NCBI GenBank assembly: GCA_963920765.1
Contig: OY987245.1
Span: 19,050,727-19,114,726, forward strand
Origin: Ulota crispa
Lineage: Eukaryota; Streptophyta; Bryopsida; Orthotrichales; Orthotrichaceae
Length of the DNA: 64,000 nucleotides
Direction: 5' to 3'
The translations under genes and the position numbers were made by a program. The notes beneath the pieces were generated by a model. The model made no database searches. It was not told the origin of the DNA and saw only the letters and a program-made list of their open reading frames with translations. Below are positions 24,778-37,395 of this stretch, piece by piece. How positions within the stretch are numbered: position 1 is the stretch's first letter; each line of letters starts with the position of its first letter.

Positions 24778-25087
24778 TTAAGTCATTAGAAAAAGTGTAT
24801 TCTATTGCAAGAGCCAATCATAATCCTCAATTTCACCTCATCTCTTTATAAGTTGCAACAGAACAGTTTATGGGAAACCTAGAATCACAAATAGATACCT
24901 AAGACAAAAAAAAACTTTGAAAAATCATCAACAATTCAATGATGTTTCAAAAAATATGAAAAAATTTGTGTTACATTTAACATCTATTTCTGTTTGTCTG
25001 AAAATTACACAAAAAGATTCTATCTCGGAATGCCCATGATAAGGCGGATCGGCCCCTAAAGTGCACTTTATGAGCTACCTACCTTAA

Positions 25088-26111
25088 TTGGTGAATTGGC
25101 ATTTTTGGCTTTTTGCAAATTGCAACCTTCAAATGCAATTTCTCATATTGTAATATTTGAAGAATTTATGAGTTAGGATACAAGAGTACAAAATAAGTAC
25201 AAAATAATTACAAAGTTAAGTGCACGTTCGGAAAGAGGTTACCCAGAAGAACAAATCCAACAATACAGCAAGTGTCATTTGTTCACTCCTTGCATCTGAC
25301 CATCAACCACTTGCGGCTCATCTACAATAATTTGTTGCTCATCACTTTACCTGTAATACTCCATTAGAAGGCAAATACCGCACTACTAACATGTGGGAGG
25401 AGTTTTATCCCTTGTCACTACACTTTTTCCAACATATGTGATCTTCAAATGCAAATTTTCTTGGAGCTCATGGTGTAAACTTTCTTTAGCTAGTTGGCCT
25501 ATACAATAATTTTGCAACTGCGATATTTGTGAACGTATCTTTATTTATGTAAATAATTTTGGATTGTGCTTCTATTTGTACGATTTTGTAATTTTGTGCC
25601 CTAAAATGTAAATGATCTTTACAAAAAACTCAAGAAATTAAAAAGAAACGAGATGAAGTTCACCTGGTTTTGAAAATCATAACACCAAAGTGACAAAACT
25701 CAAAGCTACCAATTTGTAATGATGTAATGAAATAACACACTATGTCATAAAATTGATGTACCGTTGGAAAAGTCGAAACAAAAACGCATGATTTTGTCAT
25801 TGCAAATTTCACCATTCAAGGGCGTTTGGGCATATGAACTACCATACTTGCAAATCCACGTGTGGAAAAGGTCCATAGGCGTTGGGAAAAGGCATCATAG
25901 ATTTAAGGGGAAGGGAGAGGAAAAGGCAAGTTAAAGAAGGGTGAAAATCATTAGAAACTCAAGGGGGAGGGAGAGGAAAAGGGAGGGAAATGGAGGGTGA
26001 AAAAGGAAGGAATAGAAAGAACAAGTTGGATAAGATAAAGAATCAAAAGAGAAAAAAAATGTGAAATTTTGCAAAGAGTAGGTAAAACATACTTGTATAG
26101 GTTAGAACCTA
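25088..26111. other. Intergenic with a polypurine tract
   Basis: No gene is recognised. About 25908-26058 is almost all A and G, with the repeated word GGGAGAGGAAAAGG at about 25911 and 25969. Confidence 0.5.
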
Positions 26112-26247
26112 AGGAAGTAGACTCTAAAAGTGACCATGTTCTAAATGCGTTTCCTATTTAGGAATGAGTGACATGTTCTTTCAGATGTTTATAATTGTCA
26201 GTGATGAATAAGGTAAGCTTAAATGGTTGGTTTATGGACCTACTACC
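26112..26247. mobile_element. Possible short TTAA element related to family I
   Basis: It runs from AAGGAAGTAGAC to GGACCTACTACC and is followed by TTAA (26248-26251), shared with the next element. The left TTAA is not preserved. Confidence 0.35.
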
Positions 26248-26251
26248 TTAA

Positions 26252-26661
26252 CCCCTAAAGGACTATTGGCTCTTTTGGGAGACAAATGGGATTTTGGGCA
26301 TGTACTTACAACTAAATTACTTTGTGTTATTTTTTAAACTTTTCTCAAAACCATACCTACATGCAAACTAAAATTTCTCATGACTTTCATCTCATCACTC
26401 AAAGTTTAATGATTAAAAGCTCCCGTATATATAAGTTCTAAAGAACCTATTTTTATTTTTATTTATTTTTAATGCAATATTTGAAAAATTCATTTTTAAC
26501 TTCTTCAATAAATGTCAAAATGAAAAAAAATTAGATACCCATATAGATCTTTGAACTCCTCATTGCCCATAAATTTTCAAAAATTCGCACAAATTAGTTT
26601 AATCATAGGTACATGCCCAAAATCCCATTTATCCCTAGAAGAGACAATGGTCCTTTAGGGG
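26252..26661. mobile_element. TTAA element, family Q, 410-bp foldback
   Basis: TTAA at 26248-26251 and 26662-26665. Both ends are versions of the family D right end, placed in inverse orientation (CCCCTAAAGGACTATTGG and CAATGGTCCTTTAGGGG), followed by GATTTTGGGCATGTAC and its inverse. The long terminal repeats make most of the element a hairpin. Confidence 0.75.
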
Positions 26662-27159
26662 TTAATGCTTTTTTTTCTAGCAGTTTGAGGCAGGAAACTG
26701 CCCCCAAACTATTTAATTAAAAACAAAAATGTTACTTACTTTGACCTCCAATGCCTATCAGTTTAAATATGTTGTAACAAGCAACATCACTTATCACAAA
26801 AATTCAAATTTTCAGGCGCCAAGGTTCAAAATAAGTTTTTTATGTTTCTACATGATCCATGCCACTGCAAAGAACGAAATTGGCCCAGTACACCTGCCAG
26901 GTAAGGCTGACAAGCTCAAATGATTTAGTAATAAATTTGATTTTTACCATTTACCACTTACCTCGATGTAGAACTTTTCTCTGCAGTAAAATTAAAAAAT
27001 ATCACTCAATCAATGGTAAATCTTTTCTTGGAAAAAAAAAATGCCAAACTGAACTATCAGGGCCAGCCTTTCTGTAGTATTTTTCACGCTCCCCTAACTT
27101 GGTATTCTCCTTCACCCTCAGGAATGCATGGGTCATGTCATTGGTTTCACCTTCTTTCC

Positions 27160-27512
27160 CATAACATTCAGTAGCACTCAGCAGGCCTGCCCCCCTCCAA
27201 CTGGAGAGTGTGGAATATTCCACACCCATCAATAGCTAAGAGGACACTTGACTAAGTTGCAAGCTTGCCCCCCTCCAACTGGAGAGTGTGGAATATTCCA
27301 CACCCATCAATAGCTAAGAGTACACTTGACTAAGTTTGTCAGAGAGTGTATAAACGAGAGGCTCACTTTAGTACACATATGTCAATATGGGGACCAGTCA
27401 TGTCAAATAACTTTAAAAAAAAAAAATTGTTTTGTTTTTGTCATGATGAAGTTTGTGGATGATACCTAAAGAGAGGGAAAGGTAGCCTCTCTTCAAGCTA
27501 CTAAATGTTATG
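27160..27512. mobile_element. MITE, family G, with internal 78-bp duplication
   Basis: The ends are CATAACATTCAGTAG and CTACTAAATGTTATG. Orientation is opposite to the copy at 12716. A unit starting TGCCCCCCTCCAACTGGAG occurs at 27188 and again at 27266, a period of 78 bp. Confidence 0.65.
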
Positions 27513-28386
27513 CCAAAATTTTCAAAAGAAAAGAAGTTCTTATTATGTTTTGATAATTCAATACTTTCAATAGGGCTTTGAGACTTGGGCATGCCAACTT
27601 TATTAGGATGCTCGTTTTTTTTGTTGAGTATGTTGACTTAAGTCAATATTTAAAGGTATGTTTGCACTTGATATTAGGAGGGGTATTATAGTAGTATGAA
27701 TACAGTCTAAAGGTGTGTCCAAATGCATCAAATTTTTCTTTGCTACTACCACTCTTAACACCAAGTGTGAATATACCCTAAGGCATCTACCACATTCCAA
27801 AGTTAAAACTCTCTATTTATACTTTTTCAAATAAGTGGTTATATGAATACCACTAAACTCAAATGCATCTAAGTTACAAATGTGATATCCAAATACATTC
27901 CATATATAGCATGCAACTTCATATTGATCAAATATGGGGTTTACATCTTTTGGGAACAATTAACAACAACCAGAAATAATTGAGGTTTTTGTTCATTTTT
28001 GAGAGTGCCCCTGAAATGATTAATTGCGTTGCGTCGCCGTGTTTCACTAGGCATTCTAGCACAAGAGGAAGCAAAACCTACATATATATGTTTGTGTGGG
28101 GCATACAACCACCTCAGGGGATGGTTGTATGTCATCTAAGCGTTTATATAGTCTAATCTAAACAACTTTAATTTAAAGAGCTTATAACAAACATAAACAC
28201 AAACCTGTCAAGGTTTGACACCCCATAGTGTGTAACTTGTCCTAATTTGAATCTTCGGACATCATAAATTTAATGTTTTAGGCCCTAAAGCACTTATTTA
28301 CATTAAATCCTAAATAAGAATTAAGCCTGGCATACTCCTCTACCACATGAAGGCCTAGGATCTTTCCAACCCATCGAAGGTTGTGT
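27513..28386. other. Intergenic, nothing recognised
   Basis: No gene or terminal repeats are seen. A short inverted word pair lies at about 28090-28140 around AACCACC / GGTTGT. Confidence 0.4.
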
Positions 28387-28389
28387 TTA

Positions 28390-28995
28390 GAGCATCTCCA
28401 CCAATCTGGGCTCTTTGGAAAAAAATCATATATTTTGGAAGGCCCTCAACAGCCTTAAAAATGTGTGTAAATTTTTGCCACAATCTTACATTGATTTTGG
28501 AGTGGCTACCTTAACACTAGAAAAATCACTGGAAAATGTAGATGAAATAGCTAGGATCTTCCCCAAGCTAACACATTGTATGCCAAAATTTGGATGAAAG
28601 ATACTAAAATTAGTATAGTAAGTAGATGAACATGCCTAGGTCGTTGATTTTATCAATTTTTGTCCAAAATTTTCTTACATGCTGGCATTGCAAGGTGCCT
28701 GTTGCACTACCAATGAAAACAAAAAATTTAAAGGCTGGCCCTCAAGCTCCTTGATCTTCACCCATGCTTTTCAAAAAGGTGACCTTGCACTTCAACATGC
28801 CCCATATATAATCATTTGACCACTTACTAAGGAAAGTAGAAGATAAAGTTCACTAAACTTAAGATGAATAGTGATAAGTAGTGTCTCAAAAGACCCTTGT
28901 TAAAAACAATAGAACAAAGTGTCTTGAGAGGATTTTAGGAGGGCCTCAAACAATCATCCACTTTGAGTGCGTTTGAGGCACTAGTAGAGATGCTC
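28390..28995. mobile_element. PIF/Harbinger-like non-autonomous element, 606 bp
   Basis: The ends GAGCATCTCCACCA and TAGTAGAGATGCTC are inverted repeats. TTA flanks it on both sides (28387-28389 and 28996-28998). A GAGCATCTCC terminus and a TTA duplication are typical of plant Tourist/PIF-Harbinger elements. No transposase. Confidence 0.75.
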
Positions 28996-29280
28996 TTAAA
29001 GTTGATAGATCATATAAAAGTAATGGAGAAAAGAAAACTTGGAGTTGAAAAAGTTTAAGAAATGTTTTGCTCCCATAATTTACAGCCTGTAGTACCATAC
29101 CTGCACTTACCTTTAAGTAACCTCCAGGTATTTTGAATGATAATTTTAGTGTACCTTGCAAATATCTAACCTTGCTGAAAGGAAATAAGTATCAATTTGC
29201 CGTACTGAAATTTGGTATTATGACTTATGGATTTTTTAAAATTTCAATCACCACTTGCGTTCCGGTTCTTTCAATCATTT

Positions 29281-29999
29281 AAGGTAAGAGGCTCATAAAC
29301 CGACCAGGGCATTTTTTTCTGGCGACACCGACAAACGGAGGTAAGCTATTTTGTGAGCGTAGAATGGTGAGCCTATGAGTGGTGAGCCAAGATTTAGTGG
29401 GCATGAATCAATTTTGAGCTCAAAATTAATGAAAGAACTTAAAAAACAACAATTTTTTAAGAGAAGAATGTTTATAATGTGCAATTGTAAGGTCCTATGT
29501 ACACACTTATAGATGAAATTTAATATTTTAACAAAAAAATTATGCTCATGGCTCACGGCTCATGAATCCTTACTCACAATTTAGCATTCCCCCCAACAAA
29601 CATAGGCTAATGAAAACAAGTCCCTCCAATTTTACACAAACCTTCTCTCGACACGTGTGAATCTGTTGCCAAAAAAAAGCCTTGAAACCAACCATCTAAG
29701 GGTTGAAACTAAATTTTGGGAAGGTGAAACTTCTTGAAATATTTTTCTAGTAAATTTTCCTTAAAAGACAAGAGGAACTGACATCTAACTCAAGTTATTT
29801 TGTATTTTTTAGTGCAATGTGGAATTAGTTATGAAATTTTGAAGTGGAAAGGTCATAAGGCTCTAAAACCACCCACCTCCTCAAATGTACATCCACTATA
29901 CATTTCTAAAAGGCTATGAATAAGGACATGTATTGGCAGATATCATTTGAGGAGGTGACCGGTTTTAGTGCCCTAACAGAGTTTGAGCCTCCTACCTTA
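29281..29999. mobile_element. MITE, family J, interrupted copy
   Basis: The left end AAGGTAAGAGGCTCATAAAC is separated from the rest of the element by an insertion at about 29306-29687; the right end is GAGCCTCCTACCTTA. The split falls at CCGACC, which is continuous in the copy at 2410-2740. Confidence 0.6.
29337..29590. mobile_element. MITE, family K, nested in family J
   Basis: It is the inverse of 3519-3771, from GGAGGTAAGCTATTTTGTG to CTCACAATTTAGCATTCC. It lies within a larger insertion whose outer parts I do not recognise. Confidence 0.6.
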
Positions 30000-30092
30000 C
30001 CTGCCAATTGCAGCTTCTTTAATTTCAAAATCCAACCCATCACTTTACCATTGTCACTGCTTTACATTTTTTTAGCACGTTAAGTGTTTGAA

Positions 30093-30416
30093 CATAACAT
30101 GCAATAGCCTAAAGAGAGGCTGCCTTTCCCTCTCTTCAGGTATCATCCACAAACTTCATCTTGACAAAACAAAAAAACAAAAAAACAAAAAACAAAAAAA
30201 CAAAAAAACAAAAAAATAAACCAAAAAAAAACAAAAAACACAAAAAAATCTTTTTTGGGTCCCCATATTGACATATGTGCACTAAATTGAACCTCTCTTT
30301 CATAAACTCAAAAGTAAATTCAACCAAGTATCCACATAGCTAAAGAATAGTGTGAAATATTTCACAACATTCCCTTCAAGGGAGGACAGCCTTTACTAGT
30401 ACTAGTGAATGTTATG
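30093..30416. mobile_element. MITE, family G
   Basis: The ends are CATAACATGCAATAGCC and AGTGAATGTTATG. The interior holds an A-rich CAAAAAA repeat run at about 30166-30247, which creates a spurious phenylalanine-rich open frame on the minus strand. Confidence 0.65.
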
Positions 30417-30690
30417 AAGAGGGGTTTGGGCTTCACTAGCTAATATCTCTCATTTTCCATCCTCGATGTTTTTTGTGTGTTTACACCAGATATTGCGTAT
30501 TTTGATACTACAAAAACACGGTATTCACGAAAACGTCACATGTCCTATGAAATGTCACAGATGATATTTTTGCAAGCTCATTAAAGTTAAGTTACAGTTT
30601 CTGGTAAATGTAAAGGTACTAAAAAAAATGTGGCAATAATGGATTATCAATTCACACAAATAATGGGAAACTTTGCGTGTAGATAATCAA

Positions 30691-33386
30691 CCCCTAAATG
30701 CTCAAGATCTTTTTGAGCTTCTTAAAGGTTCCATGTAACTGAACAATCATTCAACTACTTCATAAATTTTATCAGTTTTTTTTCTGATTGTGACCGAACA
30801 AATTTAAACTAAACATAATAGAAATTCCTGGGGTGACTATTGAAATTTTAGAAAACTAAGTGAGATAAAAAAAAATAGGGTTAATTTTATTCATTAGAGA
30901 TAAATTTTACACTTTTGTAAGATCTGCTATAGCATTGAAAAGATGTCTCTTGCTTCAATATATATAAAATAGGGTAGTGAATAATAGCTCCACTTTAGCA
31001 TAATGTAAAAAAAAAATAGGGTAAGGAAAAGAGGATCTCCCTAAAAGTGCTTAGTAGGATGAGTTTGATTGAAATTTTATGACCATTTTGGATGAAAACA
31101 ATTGCACTTTCTTGAGCACTTTTTATCCAACTTTCAAATGTAGTGGAGGGAAATCTGTTAGGATTTAGGGTTTCATTGAACACATGGCAAGGATGCTAGC
31201 ATTGTTAGCAGGAATAGGGTTAAAAACTCTAGAAATACTAATAATCTACCATTGGTAAGGGTTTGAGGTTTTTGGATTCTTGCATGTGCTTTAGTTTCCT
31301 ATCGTTGTTGAGGGTTCATGCACCTTAGATTCCTGCATGCAATTTAGTTTGCTTCTGTGCTGTAAGCTTATATGTTATTTTTGTTCTTGAATTCTTTGAT
31401 TGCACATATTGCAATTGTTGAAGTAGCGCTTTCACTTTTTGATATTTCTTTTATTGTCCTTCTTGGTTTTTGTTCACTGGGTTTATTGCTTTCACATTTG
31501 TGTTCACAACGCTTACTAAAAGCATGAAAATGGCAATTTTGGACGCTTTACAATTCATGGTTTTGTGTTATCTCCTTATCAAATTTGACCTCTTGGTGCA
31601 TTTTGCAAGCATCATAGAGGCAGTTTAGGGTGTTTAAGAGTTGATATTTTGTTTTGCTTTGTAGGGTCTACATAGGGTTTACGGTTTGAATTTGTGTGAT
31701 TGTTTGAAGCAATTTAGGGTTCTTTTGGTGTTTAGAATTTTGCTACAAGTTACGGGAAGATGACAGTGGTGGACACTAGAATTAGGATTTAATTCTTTTT
31801 TGCGGTACTAATTCCACTTGGAAAATCAAGATTTAGGGTAGAAACTTTGTTGCATTCTTGTGCTGAGTTTTGGTACTTTGAGATTTATTAAAAGAAATTG
31901 GGTGCCAAAAAATAGCTTTCCTAACCATTTAGAAATAAACATAGGGTACCTTGAAACACAAAAAAGTAGTTTTTTATTTAATCCCTAAAGGATTGAGCCA
32001 TTTTCTTAGTGAAAATCACTCAAAATTGCCACTTTTGAGGGGGGTCAATAAGAAGGTATTTATTTTTGAAATTTGGGAAATCCAACCGTAGGATCTTACC
32101 CTAGACTAGATTAGGTACTTATGGAAAAAAAATCAGGTCATTCTAGATAGACATGAGTGAGATATTTACATCTAAAGTGAAAAGAAAAGTTTTTTTTCAT
32201 GCTGCCCCAAAATTTTAGAAGCCTTTGACCATTCCTACATGAAAATAATTGCTCTATGCAACTTTGCGCTTTATTTTTCTCATGGAGAAGACCAAGTTAG
32301 GTATGTGTTGGAGAATTTTCAAATCAATTGGAACTACACAACACATGGGAAAAATCATCAAGTAAAAAGAAGTAGAGAATGAGACAAATCACTAAATTGT
32401 TAAGAATTTAGTTATTAAAATGAAAATTGCAAATCCCAATGGTCAAAATGTTGTAATAAACAGTTTGCTTCCTTTGATTCAAATTTTTTTCCAAAATAAT
32501 GAAAATTGAGTAAAATAAAGGACTTCAAAGTTTATTTTAGAGTAGAGAATCCATAATTGCCCGCAAACAAAAACTCCTCATAACTTTCATCTCATTAATT
32601 GAAATTGAATGATTCAAAGCTTCTCACCTATAAAAAAAAATCTAAAGAACCAATTTCAAAATTTAATCTTTACAAAATTATTTTTTAAAGAAGTTTTTGG
32701 GCTGCCAGGGCGGGCAGTCCTCCCCAACTTTTCAGAAATTCTTGCATAACTTCTTCAATAATTATCGGAATGAGGAAAAAATTAGATGCCCGTGTAGATC
32801 TTGGAATTCTCCACCTTCAATAAAAGTTTCAGAAAATCACACAAAGTAGCCTATCCAAAGGTACATGCCCAAATTCCCACCTGTCCCCCGAAGGGACAAT
32901 AGTCCTTTAGGGGTTAAAGATAGGGAGGAAACATTTACCTTGAAGAAGATAAATACCCCCCTTTAAGTACCCCATAATTGCACATGATATCCAGGCGTAA
33001 GGGGGTGTGATCCCCCTCCCTTGAGTAGAAATCACATGGAATAAGAAAACATAACAATATCACTTATAGTTTGAAAGATTATAATGTTTGAACATGAGGA
33101 TGTTAAAATTGCAAAAGTGACTAGAAGTCTTCCAATCCTCATATCACATGTCAAATCTAAAAACTTGGTCACCAAAAAAATATAAGATTTAAGGTCATTA
33201 CATGTCTAACTTTAATCAGTTTATAGTTTTTGAAATCTACTTGTGCATTTTTTTAATGAATTACTATTGTGGATTTTTCTCCAAGTCTAGTGTGTTTGAA
33301 GCCCATTTTCAAGATTTTCCAACACTAAAAAACTCAAGATTGTATTGGACACCCTTGTACAAAATCTTGAGTAAAACATTTAGGGG
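30691..33386. mobile_element. TTAA element, family S, carrying a family D insertion
   Basis: The left end is CCCCTAAATGCTCAAGAT after TCAA (a mutated TTAA); the right end is ATCTTGAGTAAAACATTTAGGGG before TTAA at 33387-33390. The two ends match as inverted repeats with a short gap. Without the nested family D element it would be about 1.76 kb, the longest here, but it shows no transposase frame. Confidence 0.5.
31982..32913 (+). mobile_element. TTAA element, family D, 932 bp
   Basis: TTAA at 31978-31981 and 32914-32917, with ends TCCCTAAAGGATTGAGCC and GACAATAGTCCTTTAGGGG. It is the same length as the inverse copy at 22100-23031. Confidence 0.75.
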
Positions 33387-33763
33387 TTAAAGTCATTGTC
33401 TACACCATTGAAACTAACTAACTGGCCTTGCAAAAAAGTGTGTGGAATTTTTACCAATACAATTTTTTTTGAAGCTTTATTTTTATCTTGTGATTTCAAG
33501 AAGTACTAAATATTTTTGCTAGCTAAAAATATTAATATACTAATTGCTAATTCTCCCCAAACATTATAGTCATTCCAACATTCATACCTTGTTTGCACCC
33601 ACTATCCTCTTGTCGGGTTTTTTTTTCTTTTTTTTTAATAGCTGAAATTAAAGCAAAACATTGGCATGGCAAAAAGAGGATATTAGGGTTGTGCCCGGGG
33701 TTGTGTCCCCAAGAAGTGGTGCCATTTCATTAATTTGACTATACTGAATTTACCACCTCATAA

Positions 33764-34261
33764 CAACAGCAAAGGTCAGTCTGCACATGAGAGTAGCAAA
33801 AAGGTTTAGAGGTTGGTTTAGTAGGATCCTATGCAAATGGTGTTCTATTTAGGGTGGAGGGACTCAACACTCCATTTGTCATATGAGGAAACTATTGACA
33901 CAAAAGTTGACATAAGAAGCTGGCACCAAAGGACTAACATAAAAAGTTGACTTGCTCCCTCACACAAAGATGAGGTTGTCTAAAGTCAAAGTGTGAAACT
34001 CTAAGGATTTTTAGGAGAGACTCCCAAATCTTTCCTTTTCTTTTTTAAATAGACCCAATTGTTGTCATGATATTGTTAACTACACATTTTTGCTTCAGTT
34101 GGTGTGAGTAGTAATGAATTGTAAATTTCCAATTCAAATCTCTCCTTTGATGTGCACTCCAACTAAATGCGTTGGTTACCATTTTCATTGCATTCCTTTT
34201 TATCTTGCCACTTCCACCATACTAGTATAGGTACTACATGACACAACCATTGAGGCTGCTC
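33764..34261. mobile_element. Harbinger-like MITE, diverged copy of 41955-42494
   Basis: The interior matches 41955-42494 (for example AGGGTGGAGGGACTCAA and ACATGACACAACCATTGAGG). The right end GAGGCTGCTC is recognisable; the left end is decayed, so the start is approximate. Confidence 0.5.
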
Positions 34262-34496
34262 TCGATTGGTGGTAGTTTGGGTTTGATTGGATATTTGGTG
34301 GTAGATTGGGTTTGGTTGGGCATTTTAAAAGTACACTAAAATAATCTTTTCACACTTTTGGAAAGCCATCCTCATTTTATGTCGATTAGAGATTATTGAC
34401 CCTGGGTTTTCGGAAAATTGTATTGAATTGGCCTTTCTTGCAGATTATTGAAAAACTGGGGATATGCAAAGTGCAGGAGAAAAACAATGGAAAAAC

Positions 34497-34600
34497 CAAA
34501 AATACTCCTCATTTCTTTCAAAACATCAAACATATCCCTCAATTCTTTCAAAATATCAAATATACTCCTCAATTCTTTCAAAATATTAAATACATCCCTA
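34497..34600. repeat. Tandem repeat, about 30-bp unit
   Basis: About 3.5 copies of a unit with the core CCTCAATTCTTTCAAAAT. The same words recur inverted at 35622-35655 and, changed, as GATATTCTCAAAGATAACTA at 34990-35050. Confidence 0.65.
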
Positions 34601-35453
34601 TATTTGAAACATAAAAATCACCTTGGCTTTGTGTAGGAATATCAACTATACTCTTACTTCTTTGAGACACTCAATTATTACAAGATGTCAAGTATACCTT
34701 TGTATTATTTGGATTATAATAAGTATCTTTAACTCTCTTGGGATTCTTTTTGTGTTTTTTTTTGTAAATACTTGGATGATAATGGAAAGTACAAAAACTA
34801 AATGTAAGTTAAATTCAAGTCAAATATTTGAAGTAAACTCTTTAAGCTCTATATAGGGTGTTTGCATGTAAGTATAATGTGGTCAAAAGTCATTGTAGTG
34901 ATTAGTTGATTACATAGTAATTTTTGTTATCATTATGATATTTTGAAAAAAAAATTAGTAAAGAGGCACAAAAAAATAAGGAGTTTAATGATATTCTCAA
35001 AAATAACTAGGGGTATAATGATATTCTCAAAGATAACTAGGGATATAATTGTTATTCCTACACAAAACTAAGGGTATTTTTGATATTTCAAATAATATAG
35101 GGGTATAAGGTAGGAACACCCATAAGCGTCAGTGTCCCCATAATTGTCACCTTTAAAATCTTGGAAAATTTGTGGAAATGAATAGATGTAATTACTAGGA
35201 TGTACAACATGTGAACATGAAACCTTAGTGTTGGTTATGGGTGCAATGGCAATTTTCACTTTAAAAATTAACAACTTATTCTCACAGTATCCATATAATA
35301 CATTCGAAAGTGCAAACCTTTTTTTTTCTTCTGTTACTAATAGGACCTTATAATTTACTAGTTGTTTATTAATAGTCATCATGTCCAAAACCCTTGGTTT
35401 GACATTTATGGTTTGATGTTTATGGATTGACGTTTATGGGTGCTCCTACCTTA

Positions 35454-35612
35454 GAGCATCCTTCCATGCTTAAGCGGTGACTGGTGAATATAAATTAAGC
35501 CGACCCATAATCGGTCGGATCCGATTCTGGATTTTCCTGAGACTGATCCAACCAATTATTGTTAGGTTTAATTTATATTCACAGGGCACTGATCCAGCAT
35601 GGAAGGATGCCC
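35454..35612. mobile_element. Harbinger-like palindromic MITE, 159 bp
   Basis: The termini GAGCATCCTTCCATGCT and AGCATGGAAGGATGCCC match at all but one base. TTA flanks it at 35451-35453 and 35613-35615. The interior holds GTGAATATAAATTAA and its inverse. It may have inserted into the 30-bp-repeat region on either side. Confidence 0.75.
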
Positions 35613-35679
35613 TTATTTGATCTTTTGAAAGAATTGAGGGGCATCTTTTATATTTTCCCAAAAAACAATAAGGAACACG

Positions 35680-36175
35680 GAGTCCGTCGAGGAGGCACAG
35701 AAGTCGGGTACTAACTTATTCCAGTACGGAGGGTAGCTCGCCAGGTGAACAGAGCGTGCCCGTGAGAACGCAGACACCGGTCGTCGCCGTTCCAAGGGGA
35801 ACGCTCTCCGCACTCCGCACTCCGCAGCCAAAAAGCGTCGTCCGGCACTGCTGCACACACCCGCGACGGCGACTTGCGAGCAATCGTGACCCGGGCGACG
35901 CACTCATCGCAGGGACCCGCGCGCATCGGACGGCCGTCGCTGGGCCGAACTGTGAATGCGAATCTGCATTTACTGCAACCGTCGCCAGCATTAAAAGGAC
36001 GCTGCCACAAGAGGCGCCGATGCCACGACTCCCAAGGCCCCCATTGGCCATTGGAGGATTGGCCATTGTCACAATAGTCCCCCGTTCACTCGATCGACGT
36101 GCTTGCTTGCCCCCCTCGGCCCCACCCCACTCACCCTATCCACGCGTCCCAACGTGCCTCCATGTCCAAGTTACT
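35680..36175. other. GC-rich island, function unknown
   Basis: About 500 bp of clearly GC-rich, CpG-rich sequence in an AT-rich setting. Frames are open on both strands (up to 173 codons on the plus strand), as expected of GC-rich sequence, and none has a recognisable motif. A cluster of ATTGG words (36042-36070) resembles CCAAT boxes, so a promoter relic is possible. Confidence 0.4.
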
Positions 36176-36465
36176 CTTCTCATGAGAACCAGAGTTCTTT
36201 ATTTCGGCAATCAAATGGCCAATTGCCTCCGAAAAAAAAAACGTGAGCTCCAAGCCTATAAGGTAGAAATACCATAAATGGTTAAAATAAGCCACTTTAG
36301 CCTGTAAGATATGGGGAATTTTTTGAGAAATTAAGCTTAATCTATGTTGAAACAAGGATAAAGAAGAGTGAAAAAAAAAAAAATTCACTGAAGAATGAAT
36401 ACTTTTTGCAATATAAATGTGGATTTAGGGTTTTGACCAATTCTCATTTCTAAGGTGCACCTTAA

Positions 36466-37395
36466 CCCCTAAAGGACCAAGCCCTTTTTTTGGCCAAAAT
36501 CACTAAAATTTGCCACTTCTAGGAGGTTTAGAAAAAAAAGGATTTTATGTTTTGATTTTGGGAAATCCAACTATAGGATCTTGCCCCAGACTAGAAGAGG
36601 TACTTGTGGGAAAAAAATCAGCTCATTCCAAATGGAGAGGAGTGAGATATTTACATTTAAAGTGAAAAAAAAAGTTTTTTTCCATGCTGCCTAAAAATTT
36701 CAGAAGCCTTTGACCACTTTTATAACAAAAAAATTGCTCTACCCAAAGTTGTGCTTTTTTTTTTCCATGGAGGAGATCAAGTTAGGTATGTGTGGGAGAA
36801 TTTTCAAATCAATTGGAACTACTCTACACGGGAAAAAATAGTAAGTAAAAAGAAGTAGAGAATGAGTCAAAACACTAAATTGTTAAGAATTTAATTATGG
36901 AAATGAAAAATGCCAATCCCAACGGTGATAATGTTGTGATGAGCAATCTACTTCATTTGGTTCAAATTTTCTTCCAAAATATTGAAAATTGAGTAAAATA
37001 AAGGACTTCAAAGTTTATTTTAGAGTAGAGATTCCATAAATGCCTGCAAACAAAAACTCCTCATAACTTTCATCTCATTGATTGAAATTGAATGATTCAA
37101 AGCTTCTCATGAATAAAAAAATCTAAAGAAACAATTTTAAATTTTTGTTTAAAAAAATAATAATTTTTAAAGAAGTTTTTTGGCTGCCTCAACAGGCAAT
37201 CCTCCCCAATTTTTTTGAAATTCATGCATAACTTCTTTGTCAAATGTTGGAATGAAGAAAAAATTAGATGCCCGCATAGATCTTTGAATTCCCCACCTTT
37301 GATAAAAGTTTCAGAAAATCACACAAAGTAGTTTTGCCAGAGGTACATGCCTGAAGTCCAACTTGTCCCTCGAAGGGACAATGGTCCTTTAGGGG
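36466..37395 (+). mobile_element. TTAA element, family D, 930 bp
   Basis: TTAA at 36462-36465 and 37396-37399. The termini CCCCTAAAGGACCA and TGGTCCTTTAGGGG are a perfect 14-bp inverted repeat. This is the best-preserved family D copy. Confidence 0.85.

Larger units (their letters stand above)
23775..25083. mobile_element. TTAA element, family I (GGTAGGTAGCTC), carrying a family B insertion
   Basis: The ends GGTAGGTAGCTCA and TGAGCTACCTACC are perfect inverted repeats between TTAA at 23771-23774 and 25084-25087. Excluding the family B element and one TTAA, the length is 390 bp, against 386 bp for the copy at 57451-57836, which is uninterrupted at this site. Confidence 0.7.

Noticed and set aside
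30136-30327. Phenylalanine-rich minus-strand frame
   Set aside because: Produced by the CAAAAAA run inside a family G MITE.
34497-34600. CRISPR-like array
   Set aside because: Units of about 30 bp are contiguous without unique spacers, in plant nuclear DNA; this is a simple tandem repeat.
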